From Palleronia sp. LCG004 (GTDB lineage: Bacteria; Pseudomonadota; Alphaproteobacteria; Rhodobacterales; Rhodobacteraceae), in NCBI RefSeq assembly GCF_032931615.1, contig NZ_CP136761.1, positions 140,106 through 204,105 of the forward strand: 64,000 nt of DNA, written 5' to 3'. A program made the position numbers and the translations under genes. Below the pieces are notes generated by a model that was not told the origin of the DNA, ran no database searches, and saw only the letters and a list, made by a program, of their open reading frames with translations. Positions 19,545 to 28,062 of the stretch are shown here, piece by piece (position 1 is the stretch's first letter; each line of letters begins with the position of its first letter).

Positions 19545-20762
19545 TCAGGACGCGGATCTGAGGCTCTTGCCCTCCGGGTCGCGGTCGACCTTTGCGCCCA
19601 GTTCGCGCGTCCAGCCCGAGACGGCCGGTACGCGGGTGCGGTCGATGCGATGGGCGAACTTGCGCGCGACATCGACGACCTCGGACATGAGGCCCTCGGC
19701 CAGCGTCGTCGGCTCGAGCCCGAGGGCAAGGAATTGGTCGTTCCTGACGATGAGGTCGTTCTCGGCGGCTTCCTTGCGCGGATTGGGCAGGTAGGCCACG
19801 CGCGCGCCGGTCTGACCCGCGATCATCTCGGCCAGGTCGCGGACGCGGTGCGTCTCGGTCATCTGGTTGAAGATCTTGACGCGGTCGCCAGATTTCGGCG
19901 CGTCGCCGAGCGCAAGCTCGATGCAGCGGACACTGTCGCGGATATGGATGAAGGCGCGGGTCTGGCCGCCCGATCCGTGGACCGTCAACGGATAGCCGAT
20001 CGCGGCCTGGATGAGGAAACGGTTGAGGACGGTCCCGTAATCGCCGTCGTAGTCGAAGCGATTGACGAGCTGCGGGTCGCGCAGCGTCTGGTCGGTATTG
20101 GTCCCCCAGACGATCCCCTGATGCAGGTCGGTGATCCGAAGGCCGTCATTCTGGGCGTAGAACTGAAACAGGATCTGATCGAGCGACTTGGTCATGTGAT
20201 AGACCGAGCCGGGCCGCGTGGGATAGAGGATCTCCTGCGCCTTCTTGCCCGAAGGGGTATCGATCTCGACGTCGAGATACCCTTCGGGGATGGGCGCGCC
20301 GACGGAGGAATAACCGTAGACGCCCATCGTGCCGAGATGGACGAGATGCGCGTCGATCCCGGTCTCGACCATCGCGGCGAGCAGGTTGTGCGTCGCGTTC
20401 GTGTTGTTGCGGACAGTGTAGACCTTGTGACGGTCGGTCTTCATCGAATAGGGCGCGGCACGCTGTTCGGCTAGGTGCACGATCGCGTCGGGGCGATGTT
20501 CAGAGAGCCAAGATTTCAGCCGCTCGTATTCGTCTGCGAGGTCGAGCAGGTGGAAATGGATCGTCCGGCCCGTCGTCTCGCGCCAGATGCGGCAGCGCTC
20601 CTGAATGGAATCCATCGGCGTGAGGGATTGCACGCCGAGCTCGGTGTCGATCCAGCGTCGCGAGAGGTTGTCGAGGATGTGGACCTCGTGTCCCGCATCG
20701 CTCAGATGGAGGGTCGTCGGCCATCCGCAGAAGCCGTCGCCGCCGAGTATCGCCACCTTCAT
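19545..20762 (-). CDS. sqdB: UDP-sulfoquinovose synthase
   Basis: Makes UDP-sulfoquinovose from UDP-glucose and sulfite, the head-group donor for the sulfolipid SQDG. The 405-residue protein starts MKVAILGGDGFCGWPTTLHL (NAD-binding) and shows the signature VHLAEQRAAPYSM, the active-site Thr region HLGTMGVYGYSS, the YHMTKSLDQ Tyr-x3-Lys, and GIVWGTNTDQT, all typical of SqdB/SQD1. AGGATTGGTCC precedes the ATG. It is first in the sqdBDC cluster. In photosynthetic and marine Rhodobacteraceae, SQDG production is linked to phosphate limitation; no Pho box was verified here. Confidence 0.95.
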   Translation of the reverse strand: MKVAILGGDGFCGWPTTLHLSDAGHEVHILDNLSRRWIDTELGVQSLTPMDSIQERCRIWRETTGRTIHFHLLDLADEYERLKSWLSEHRPDAIVHLAEQRAAPYSMKTDRHKVYTVRNNTNATHNLLAAMVETGIDAHLVHLGTMGVYGYSSVGAPIPEGYLDVEIDTPSGKKAQEILYPTRPGSVYHMTKSLDQILFQFYAQNDGLRITDLHQGIVWGTNTDQTLRDPQLVNRFDYDGDYGTVLNRFLIQAAIGYPLTVHGSGGQTRAFIHIRDSVRCIELALGDAPKSGDRVKIFNQMTETHRVRDLAEMIAGQTGARVAYLPNPRKEAAENDLIVRNDQFLALGLEPTTLAEGLMSEVVDVARKFAHRIDRTRVPAVSGWTRELGAKVDRDPEGKSLRSAS

Positions 20763-20862
20763 GGACCAATCCTTTCTGGCATCGTCCGTTGCCCGATTGG
20801 TAAGCATGGCGAGGCCGCGATGGCAAGTCCGGGCGGGACGCGTCCCGCCCGAGGTCCTTTCG

Positions 20863-21624
20863 TCAGAGCTGGACGCCCCTGGTCAGCGCCCCGTCCACGA
20901 CGAGGTTCGTCCCCGTCGTGAAGCTCGAGGCGGGGCTCGCGAGGAAGACGATGGCGCGGGCGACCTCCTCGGGGCGGGCCATGCGGCCCGTGGGGTTGAG
21001 CGACAGCGCCTCGGCGAAGAGGTCGGGATTGCCGGTCTCGATCCCCTCCCAGATGCCGCCGGGGAAGTAGGTATTGCCCGGAGAGACGGTGTTTGCGCGA
21101 ATGCCCTGCGCGGCGAGACGGTAGGCCAATCCTTGCGCGTAATGGACCAGCGCGGCCTTGAAGGCACCGTAGGCGGGGCCGGTGAAGTCGATCTCGCGTC
21201 CCGACACGGAGGAGACGAAGGTGATCGAGGCCGCGTCGCTCTTTTCCAGCCAGGGCATCGCGGCATTTACCAGCCGGACCGAATGCATCATGTCGGTATC
21301 GAAGCCTGCCTGCCAGGCCTCCTCGTCATCCGAGACGGCGAGGGCGGAGACATTGCCGACCACGATGTCGATGCCGCCGAGTTCCTCGGCCGAGGAGGTC
21401 ACCCAGCCGTCGAGCGCGTCGCGCTGAGAGACGTCGACGGCCGAACCGGTGATCGTCGCGCCCTGGTCCGAGAGGCGCGAGACAACCGCCTCGACGCCCT
21501 CGGCATTGCGCGCGCAGATAGAGACGGCCGCCCCTTCGGCCGCGAAGATCTCGGCGCAGGCGAGGCCGATCCCCTTGCTGCCGCCGGTGACGAGAACGCG
21601 CTTGCCCTTCAATCCCAGATCCAT
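20863..21624 (-). CDS. Classical SDR family oxidoreductase
   Basis: The 253-residue protein has the cofactor motif TGGSKGIG (residues 14-21), NVSA in the NAG position, and the catalytic Ser (FVSSVSG) and Tyr-x3-Lys (YGAFK). It is probably an NAD(P)-dependent alcohol/keto reductase; the substrate is unknown. It lies 23 bp after the formamidase gene and is probably the last gene of the amide-uptake operon, although its job there is not obvious. Confidence 0.85.
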   Translation of the reverse strand: MDLGLKGKRVLVTGGSKGIGLACAEIFAAEGAAVSICARNAEGVEAVVSRLSDQGATITGSAVDVSQRDALDGWVTSSAEELGGIDIVVGNVSALAVSDDEEAWQAGFDTDMMHSVRLVNAAMPWLEKSDAASITFVSSVSGREIDFTGPAYGAFKAALVHYAQGLAYRLAAQGIRANTVSPGNTYFPGGIWEGIETGNPDLFAEALSLNPTGRMARPEEVARAIVFLASPASSFTTGTNLVVDGALTRGVQL

Positions 21625-21647
21625 GTCTTGATCCTCCTATGCGCCGA

Positions 21648-22634
21648 TCAGGTCAGGTACTTCTTCTCGATGGCCGCGCCGATCGAGTATTTCGGATCGA
21701 CCATGTTGCCGAGGCGGACCTTGCCGCACATCGTGAGCAGCATGTAGGCGTCGGCCTCGCTCTGGCCCGTCTCGGCCGCGACCCAGCGGACGAGCTCGCG
21801 ATAGGCGATGCGGGCGGCGTCCTCCATCGGGCGGGCGGAGCCGATGAACATCATCCGGTCCTCGGTCTCGAGCTGCGGCCAGGAATTGCCGTGTCCCTTG
21901 ATGAGATCGACCTGGAGCTCGACGGTCGCGGGCATCTCGAGCGCCACGCCGCAGAGCTCTCCGTCGCCCTGGATCGCATGACAATCGCCGAGATAGAGAA
22001 AGCCGCCCTCGGTCTGCACGGGGAGGTAGATGATCGAGCCGGGGGCCACGTCGGGCAGGTCCATGTTGCCGCCGTAGTAATCGGGCTGCAGAGAGGAGAT
22101 CGCCTCGATCTGGGGCGCGGTGCCGATCGTGCCGATGAAGGGCTCGTAGGGAAGCGTCACCGTGTCGGACCAGTAGACGCCGTTCTCGTCCACGCGGATC
22201 TTCTTGACCTTCTCGGGCAAGGGAGGGTTCAGGAGCGCGGTGTCACCGGTCGCCACGAGGCCGCCGAATTCGGTCAGCAGGCAGGTCGTGCCGACGGGCT
22301 GAGGGCCGCGCGGCTTGATCGAGATGATCCGCACGGCGAGCGCGTCGCCCTTTTCGGCACCCTTGACGTAGATCGGGCCGGTCTGGGGGTTGAGGAAGGG
22401 GAAGTTCAGATGCTCGGACGGGTTCGAAACCTCTTCCTTGATCTTGCCCTCGAAGGCGTCGTGGGTCTCGACGGTGACGACGGCACCGGGCTCGACCTCG
22501 AGCACGGGATCGACATAGGGGCCGTAGACGTAGTGGAACGTGCCCTGATCCTCGATCGTGATCTTGTGGCGCGCGCCTTCGACCCCTTTCGCGACGCCCT
22601 TGCGATTCATGATGGATGTTTCAAACCAGCTCAT
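21648..22634 (-). CDS. fmdA: Acetamidase/formamidase family amidohydrolase
   Basis: Hydrolyses short amides, releasing ammonia. The 328-residue protein matches the FmdA/AmdA family: GVEGARHKITIEDQGTFHYVYGP pattern near the start, VEPGAVVTVETHDAFEG, VKGAEKGDALAVRI, LGDCHAIQGDGELCG and MMFIGSARPMEDAARIAY. It lies directly downstream of the ABC transporter whose regulators are AmiC/AmiR-like, so it is the enzyme that uses the imported amide (formamide, acetamide or urea-like compound). GGAAGACCGAAA precedes the ATG. Confidence 0.9.
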   Translation of the reverse strand: MSWFETSIMNRKGVAKGVEGARHKITIEDQGTFHYVYGPYVDPVLEVEPGAVVTVETHDAFEGKIKEEVSNPSEHLNFPFLNPQTGPIYVKGAEKGDALAVRIISIKPRGPQPVGTTCLLTEFGGLVATGDTALLNPPLPEKVKKIRVDENGVYWSDTVTLPYEPFIGTIGTAPQIEAISSLQPDYYGGNMDLPDVAPGSIIYLPVQTEGGFLYLGDCHAIQGDGELCGVALEMPATVELQVDLIKGHGNSWPQLETEDRMMFIGSARPMEDAARIAYRELVRWVAAETGQSEADAYMLLTMCGKVRLGNMVDPKYSIGAAIEKKYLT

Positions 22635-22687
22635 TTTCGGTCTTCCTCCGTTCAGGTCTGTCGTCGGTTCGGCTCTGGCCCAAAGGG

Positions 22688-23401
22688 TCAGATCGTCAGG
22701 TGCTTGCGGACGCTCGCGCGGTCGCGGATCGCCTCGCCGTCGAGTTCAGCGACGACGCGGCCCTTTTCCATCACGTATCCACGGTCGGCCAACGTCACGA
22801 TGAGGTCGAGGTTCTGCTCGACCAGAAGCACGGCCACGCCGGTCTCGGCATTGAGCGCACGCATGTTGCGGGCGATGTCCTTGATGATCGAGGGCTGGAT
22901 GCCCTCCGAGGGCTCGTCGAGCAGCATGAGCTTCGGATCGCCCATCATCGCGCGAGCGATGGCGAGCTGCTGCTGCTGGCCGCCCGACAGCGTACCCGCG
23001 CGCTGCCGCGCGCGTTCCTTCAGGATCGGGAAGGATTTGTAGACGCGATCGTAATCGGGCCTGGCGCGGCCGCGACCCGCCGTCTCGCCCACGACGAGGT
23101 TCTCGCGGATCGTGAGCTCGGGAAACACCTCGCGTCCCTGGGGAATGTACCCGATCCCGGCCCGCGCGCGGCTATCGGCCCCGTCGCCGCTCACGTCACG
23201 CCCGTCGAGCTGGATCGTGCCCGATCGCACCTTGAGAAGGCCCGTCAGGGTCTTCATCAGCGTGCTCTTGCCGACGCCGTTGCGGCCGATCACGGCGACC
23301 AGTTCGCCCGGCCCGATCTCGAGATCGACGCCCTGCAGCACCGTCTCGCTGCCATAACCCGAAGTGAGGCCGCCGACCTTCAGAAGCGGTGTGTCAGACA
23401 T
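22688..23401 (-). CDS. urtE: Urea/short-chain amide ABC transporter ATPase (UrtE/FmdF type)
   Basis: Second ATPase of a branched-chain/urea-type ABC importer, 237 residues. Walker A is GRNGVGKSTLMKTL, signature LSGGQQQQLAIARAM, Walker B LMLLDEPSEGIQPSI and the His switch region LLVEQNLDLI. IGYIPQGREVFPELT is typical of LivF/UrtE proteins. Its start overlaps the end of urtD by 8 bp. Confidence 0.9.
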   Translation of the reverse strand: MSDTPLLKVGGLTSGYGSETVLQGVDLEIGPGELVAVIGRNGVGKSTLMKTLTGLLKVRSGTIQLDGRDVSGDGADSRARAGIGYIPQGREVFPELTIRENLVVGETAGRGRARPDYDRVYKSFPILKERARQRAGTLSGGQQQQLAIARAMMGDPKLMLLDEPSEGIQPSIIKDIARNMRALNAETGVAVLLVEQNLDLIVTLADRGYVMEKGRVVAELDGEAIRDRASVRKHLTI

Positions 23402-24113
23402 CGGCGGTCCCCAGATAGATTTCCTGCACGCCCGGATGGGCGACGATCTCGGCGATGGTCCCTTCGGCGAAGATCGACCCGAAATGCAGAACCGTCACCC
23501 GCCGCGAGATCTGCTCGACGAAGGCCATGTCATGCTCGACCGCGAGGATGGTGATGCCGCGTTCGTTGAGATCGTGAAGCATCTCCCCGGTCTTGCGGGT
23601 CTCGTCCGGCGACATGCCGGCGGTCGGCTCGTCAAGGAGGAGGAGCTGAGGCTCGACCCCCACCGCCATCGCGATCTCCAGCCATTGCTGCTGCCCGTGC
23701 GAAAGGACGCCAGCCGGCAGGTCGGCCTCGCGTTCCAGCCCGGCGAAGTCGAGCATCGCGCGCACGGTCGCCGCAAGGCTTTGTCCGTGGAGGTGATGCT
23801 GGAACGCAACCTCGAGGTTCTGGCGCACGGAAAGCGCCTTGAAGATGCCCGGCACCTGGAACTTGACCGAGATGCCCCGTCGGATGCGCTGGAACGGGCG
23901 GAGCGCGGTGATGTCGTCCCCCGCGAAGACGATCCGTCCCGCATCGGGGGCGTGCTCGCCCAGGATCAGGCGGAAGAAGCTCGACTTCCCGGCACCGTTC
24001 GGGCCGATCAGGCAATGCATGGCGCCCCGTTCGAGCGCGAAGTCGATCCCGTCGGCGACGGTGACGCCGCCGAAGGACTTCCTGAGACCAGCGACTTCGA
24101 GAATGGCGGTCAT
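23394..24113 (-). CDS. urtD: Urea/short-chain amide ABC transporter ATPase (UrtD type)
   Basis: First ATPase, 239 residues. Walker A is GPNGAGKSSFFRLI, the LSHGQQQWLEIAMAVGVEP signature (SHGQQQWLE is the UrtD form, replacing LSGGQ), and Walker B LLLLDEPTAGMSPDE. The start ATG at 24113 overlaps the urtC stop (ATGA). The open frame runs further upstream through urtC in another frame and was not used. Confidence 0.9.
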   Translation of the reverse strand: MTAILEVAGLRKSFGGVTVADGIDFALERGAMHCLIGPNGAGKSSFFRLILGEHAPDAGRIVFAGDDITALRPFQRIRRGISVKFQVPGIFKALSVRQNLEVAFQHHLHGQSLAATVRAMLDFAGLEREADLPAGVLSHGQQQWLEIAMAVGVEPQLLLLDEPTAGMSPDETRKTGEMLHDLNERGITILAVEHDMAFVEQISRRVTVLHFGSIFAEGTIAEIVAHPGVQEIYLGTADV

Positions 24114-25201
24114 CGGCGCGCCCTCCGCCACAAGGATCGGGCACCGGTCATCGCCGCGACGATCAGGCCCTCGGGCGCGGCCAGCACGGTCAGAAGGAGC
24201 AGGGACCCCATGACGACGAGGGCGTACTGGCTTCCGTAGATCGTGAGCGACTGGAACCCCGCGAGGACGAGGATCGTCCCCAGAAGCGTTGCCGTGATGT
24301 CGCGACGTCCGCCGACGGCGACCCAGACGATAGGAAGCGCGGCCGCGGTGAGCCCCATGCTCGACGGCGTGATGTACTGACCCCAGGCCGTGTAGAGCGC
24401 GCCCGAAAGACCCGCGAGCGCCCCCCCGAGCCCGAACGCGAGGGTCTGGTAGAGACGGATGTCGTAGCCCAGCATCTCCGCGCGGTGGGGATTCTCGCGG
24501 ATCGCGACGAGCACGTTGCCGAACCGTGCGTTGAGAAGCATCCTGAGGCCAAGATAGCAGGCGACGACGAGGGCCAGCAGCACGTAGTAGAACCCGCGCC
24601 CGGGAAAGAGGACGAGATCGCCGCCCGGCCATGGGATCGTCAGCGGCGGCATCCCCGACATGCCGTTGAAGCCGTTGAGCCGTGCCTCGCCGATGCGCCA
24701 TTGCGGACCGGCGGTCTGCGCCATGAACGTCTCGAGCACGAGCGTCACCGACAGGGTGACGATGCCCACGAACACACCGCGAATGCGACCGTAGAACATG
24801 AAGTAACCGATCAGCAGCGCGAAGAGCCCCGCGAGCGCGATCGACAGGATCACGGCGAGGATCGTGAAGCCGTAGGCCGTTCCGATGTTGATGGTGAGGA
24901 CGCCGTAGGCATAGCCCGCCAGCCCGAAGAACGCGGTCTGCCCGAAGCTGAGCGCGCCGGCATAGCCCCAGACGACCCCGAGCCCCATCGCCATGAAGGT
25001 CCAGACCATAAAGTAGGCGGCATTGCCGACGGTCCAGGCATCCGCAAAGAGCGGATAGATCGCGGCGGCCACGATCGCCAGTGCCACGAGACCCCAGAAG
25101 ACCGGACCGCGGCCCATCGTCTGCGGCCCCTCGAGATGGGCGATGGCCCTTCGGAGCCCGCTTTCCCCGCGAAGGGGCACGTCGTTGGATTGCACGCTCA
25201 T
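24110..25201 (-). CDS. urtC: Urea/short-chain amide ABC transporter permease (UrtC type)
   Basis: LivM/UrtC-type permease of 363 residues with about ten membrane helices. Motifs seen are GVVWGYAGALSFGQTAFFGLAGYAYG near residue 75, VRGV-like FVGIVTLSVTLV, and the coupling loop LVAIRENPHRAEMLGYD. GPQWRIGEARLNGFNGMSG is characteristic of UrtC. The start overlaps the urtB stop as ATGA. Confidence 0.9.
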   Translation of the reverse strand: MSVQSNDVPLRGESGLRRAIAHLEGPQTMGRGPVFWGLVALAIVAAAIYPLFADAWTVGNAAYFMVWTFMAMGLGVVWGYAGALSFGQTAFFGLAGYAYGVLTINIGTAYGFTILAVILSIALAGLFALLIGYFMFYGRIRGVFVGIVTLSVTLVLETFMAQTAGPQWRIGEARLNGFNGMSGMPPLTIPWPGGDLVLFPGRGFYYVLLALVVACYLGLRMLLNARFGNVLVAIRENPHRAEMLGYDIRLYQTLAFGLGGALAGLSGALYTAWGQYITPSSMGLTAAALPIVWVAVGGRRDITATLLGTILVLAGFQSLTIYGSQYALVVMGSLLLLTVLAAPEGLIVAAMTGARSLWRRARR

Positions 25202-26070
25202 CGGGACCCTCCCTTGAGCCAGCCGGAGAGCCCTCCGGGTAGGATGCGGATGACGACGATCACCGCGACGAGCAGGCCGATCTGGCCGAAGAGCTGCCCG
25301 TACCAGGCGGTGAGCGTCGCGCGGATGAGGGCAAGGATCGCGGCGGCAGGAGCCGCGCCCACGAAGATGTCGGCCCCGCCGACCACCACGGTCACGAAGC
25401 TTTCGACGATGAAGGTTGCGCCCATCGTCGGCACCATCGTCATGGTCGGCGCGTAGAGCCCGCCCGCGAGGCCCGCGAGCGCGGCCCCGAGGCCGAAGGT
25501 CAGGCCGTACATCCGGCCCGTATCGACGCCGAGGGCGCGGGCCATGTCGGGTTTCTGGATCGTCGCGCGGGCGACGACGCCGAACCGCGTGCGGTAGAAC
25601 AGGACGTAGAGCGCCGCGAGGAGTGCGATCGCGGCGGCCATCAGCACCAGCCGGTAGGCCGAATAGCTGTCGCCGCCGATCGTGACCGCGCCGAGTGGCG
25701 TGCCGATCCCGGCCATGGTGGAACCCAGCACGATGAGCACGCCCTGCGTGGCGATCAGGCTGATCCCCCATGTGGCGATGATGGAATCGAGCGGCCGGTG
25801 ATAGAGGTGCCGGATGACGAGGCGTTCGATCACCATCCCGACCAGCCCCGCGACCAGCGCCCCCGCGAGGATCGCCGCCACCAGCGGCAGGCCCGCGCGG
25901 GCCGTCGCGGCGGTCACGTAGGCCCCGCACATGATGAATTCGCCATGAGCGAGATTGATCACGCCCATCATCCCGAAGATGACGGCGAGCCCCGCGCAGG
26001 AGATGACCAGAAAGGCGAATGCGTCGCCGAACTGGTAGAGCATCGCGAAGGCTGTCTGGAACAGCGCCAT
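25198..26070 (-). CDS. urtB: Urea/short-chain amide ABC transporter permease (UrtB type)
   Basis: LivH/UrtB-type permease of 290 residues: AVIFGMMGVINLAHGEFIMCGAY at the start, a coupling loop with VVARATIQKPDMARALGVDT, and VTVVVGGADIFVGA. GAGGAGACCGAG precedes the ATG at 26070; the longer in-frame extension has no such site. Confidence 0.9.
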   Translation of the reverse strand: MALFQTAFAMLYQFGDAFAFLVISCAGLAVIFGMMGVINLAHGEFIMCGAYVTAATARAGLPLVAAILAGALVAGLVGMVIERLVIRHLYHRPLDSIIATWGISLIATQGVLIVLGSTMAGIGTPLGAVTIGGDSYSAYRLVLMAAAIALLAALYVLFYRTRFGVVARATIQKPDMARALGVDTGRMYGLTFGLGAALAGLAGGLYAPTMTMVPTMGATFIVESFVTVVVGGADIFVGAAPAAAILALIRATLTAWYGQLFGQIGLLVAVIVVIRILPGGLSGWLKGGSR

Positions 26071-26152
26071 CTCGGTCTCCTCTTTCGTGTCTGATCCGGT
26101 TGAGCGACCCCGCCGGCCCGGTCTCGCCGGCGGGGTCATGGGCGATCGGCGC

Positions 26153-27397
26153 TTACTGGCCCGGCGGGTTCGAAGGCGTGTATTGGGCGCTCGGGTCGTT
26201 CTGCGTCAGGTCGCAGCCCTCGTCGCCCAGCCAGTAGGGTGCGATGTTCTCCCAGGTCTGGGGGAAGTCGATCGAATGATCCTCGTTCACGTGGGCGAGG
26301 TAGATCGTGTGCGACATGTGCTGGCTCTGCGGGTCGAGGCAGACATTGCCAGACGGTCCGTCGAAGCAGACGTCGCCCTCGGCGATGACCTCTCGAACGG
26401 CGTCGTGATCGGTCGTGCCCGCGCGTTCGACCAGCTGCTTGTAGAGGTTCATCGCGATGTAGGAATTCGCGGCCTCCTGATTGATGTAGGGCTCGTCGGG
26501 GAACATCGTGCGGAAGCGGTCGACGAAGTCGTTCGAGGCGGGGGTGTCGATCTCCTCGATGTAGTTCGTGGTCACGTACATGTCGGCGAGGCTCGGGGGC
26601 GTGAAGCGCTTGTGCTCGTAGCCCTGTCCCACGTTCACCGAGGAGGCCATCGGCAGGTTCACGTCGCTCGCATTGGCCTGTTCGTAGTAGGAGGCCTGTG
26701 CCGCCCCCACGAGGAGGGTCACGACGAAGTCGGCCTCCGAGGCCTGGATGTTCTGGATCGTCTGGGAGAATTGCGAGACGCCCAGCGGGATGAACTCCTC
26801 GCCGACCATGGTGCCGCCCTGCTCCTCGACGATCTGGCGGACCCATTCGGCGGAGATCTGTCCGAAATTGTAGTCGGCGGCGATCGTGTAGACGTTGGGG
26901 CCGTATTGCTCCATCATCCACGGGATGAGCGTCGAGAACTGCTGCTCGGGCACGGCCCCGGTGACGATCATGTTCGCATCGCAGACGCCGCCCTCGTACT
27001 GGTTGTTGTAGAAGGCGAGCCCGTCGAACTGGTTGACGATCGGCCGGTATGCCTCGCGCGAGGCGGATGAGAACCCGGCAAAGACCACGTCGACCTGATC
27101 GGATTGCAGAACCCGGCGCATGAATTCCTGATAACGGCGATTGTCGGACTGGGTGTCGTAGATGACGAGCTCGACCGGGCGTCCGTCGATGCCGCCGGCC
27201 TCGTTGATCTCGCTTGCGGCGAGCTCGATCGCATGGACCTTGACGTTGGTCGCGGCGGCGAAGTCGCCTGACTGGTCCTCGAGGACGCCGATCTTGATCG
27301 GTTCGCCCTCCTGCGCGAGCGACGGGGCGGCCGTGACGGCCAGGCACAGGCCGGCAAGCGTGCCCGCACGGCGCAGAATTCTCGTGGTCGGGGTCAT
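26153..27397 (-). CDS. urtA: Periplasmic substrate-binding protein of the amide/urea ABC transporter
   Basis: The 414-residue protein has a signal peptide (ILRRAGTLAGLCLAVTAAPSLAQ) and then a two-lobe type I binding fold of the UrtA/FmdD group (IKIGVLEDQSGDFAAATNVK, VDVVFAGFSSASREAYRP, NVYTIAADYNFGQISAEWV). The start overlaps the amiR stop as ATGA and carries GGAGACCAGGA upstream. Ligand could be urea, formamide or another short amide; the amidase downstream favours an amide. Confidence 0.9.
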   Translation of the reverse strand: MTPTTRILRRAGTLAGLCLAVTAAPSLAQEGEPIKIGVLEDQSGDFAAATNVKVHAIELAASEINEAGGIDGRPVELVIYDTQSDNRRYQEFMRRVLQSDQVDVVFAGFSSASREAYRPIVNQFDGLAFYNNQYEGGVCDANMIVTGAVPEQQFSTLIPWMMEQYGPNVYTIAADYNFGQISAEWVRQIVEEQGGTMVGEEFIPLGVSQFSQTIQNIQASEADFVVTLLVGAAQASYYEQANASDVNLPMASSVNVGQGYEHKRFTPPSLADMYVTTNYIEEIDTPASNDFVDRFRTMFPDEPYINQEAANSYIAMNLYKQLVERAGTTDHDAVREVIAEGDVCFDGPSGNVCLDPQSQHMSHTIYLAHVNEDHSIDFPQTWENIAPYWLGDEGCDLTQNDPSAQYTPSNPPGQ

Positions 27398-28062
27398 TCC
27401 TGGTCTCCTCTGATGGACAGCCCCATGACGGGGCCCTTCGTGATGCCGCCGGTTGCGTCCGGCAGTCGGTCTATCGGGTCGGCGTCGCCCTCGGCCGGGT
27501 CGAGCACGGCGCGAGCGACCTCCTCGATGGTGAGGCGCTTCTCCATGGCTTCGCGGCGAAGGCGGCCATAGGCTTCCTGATCGTCGATGCCCCAGCGGGT
27601 CATCATCGTGAGGATCGCGCGGACGAGCGTTCTGCGCCCGGCGAGGCGACGTCGCAGCGTGGCCTCCTCCTTCGCGATCTCGGTACGTCGCACGCTCTCG
27701 TTCGCGGCGAGGAACAGGGCGGTGAACACACCCGAGCTGCGGACAGGTTTCTGGATATGGCTGGTGATCCGCGCCTTGACCGCCTTGCCGAGCCTGGAGG
27801 GCGTCTCGCTCCCCACGAGAGCGATCACGGGAGTGCCGCCAGCGGCGGCGGCATCGAACGCGCCGGCCTCTGCATCGTCGAGATCGATGAAGGCGATGTC
27901 TGCCCCGGTGAAATCCGCGGCCCCCGCCATTCTTGGCGGGGCAAGACGGACCTCGAGCCCCAGATTGGCGAGCGTTCGCGCGAGACCGGTGCGTCCGGGC
28001 GTGTCGTCCTGCAAGATCAGGGCCGTCCAGCCGCGGAAGTTCTTGAGGACCGCGCCGCTCAT
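27394..28062 (-). CDS. amiR: AmiR-like ANTAR-domain antitermination regulator
   Basis: RNA-binding regulator of 222 residues. It has a pseudo-receiver N-terminal domain (ALILQDDTPGRTGLARTLANLGLEV; GADIAFIDLDDAEAG in the phospho-site region), a coiled coil (about 135-160) and a C-terminal ANTAR helix bundle (ILTMMTRWGIDDQEAYGRLRREAMEKRLTIEEVARAVLD). AmiR of Pseudomonas binds the amidase leader RNA and prevents termination when AmiC releases it. Here the gene overlaps amiC (ATGA) and urtA (ATGA), so regulator and transporter are co-translated. The last 30 residues after the ANTAR domain are an extra tail. Confidence 0.88.
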   Translation of the reverse strand: MSGAVLKNFRGWTALILQDDTPGRTGLARTLANLGLEVRLAPPRMAGAADFTGADIAFIDLDDAEAGAFDAAAAGGTPVIALVGSETPSRLGKAVKARITSHIQKPVRSSGVFTALFLAANESVRRTEIAKEEATLRRRLAGRRTLVRAILTMMTRWGIDDQEAYGRLRREAMEKRLTIEEVARAVLDPAEGDADPIDRLPDATGGITKGPVMGLSIRGDQE

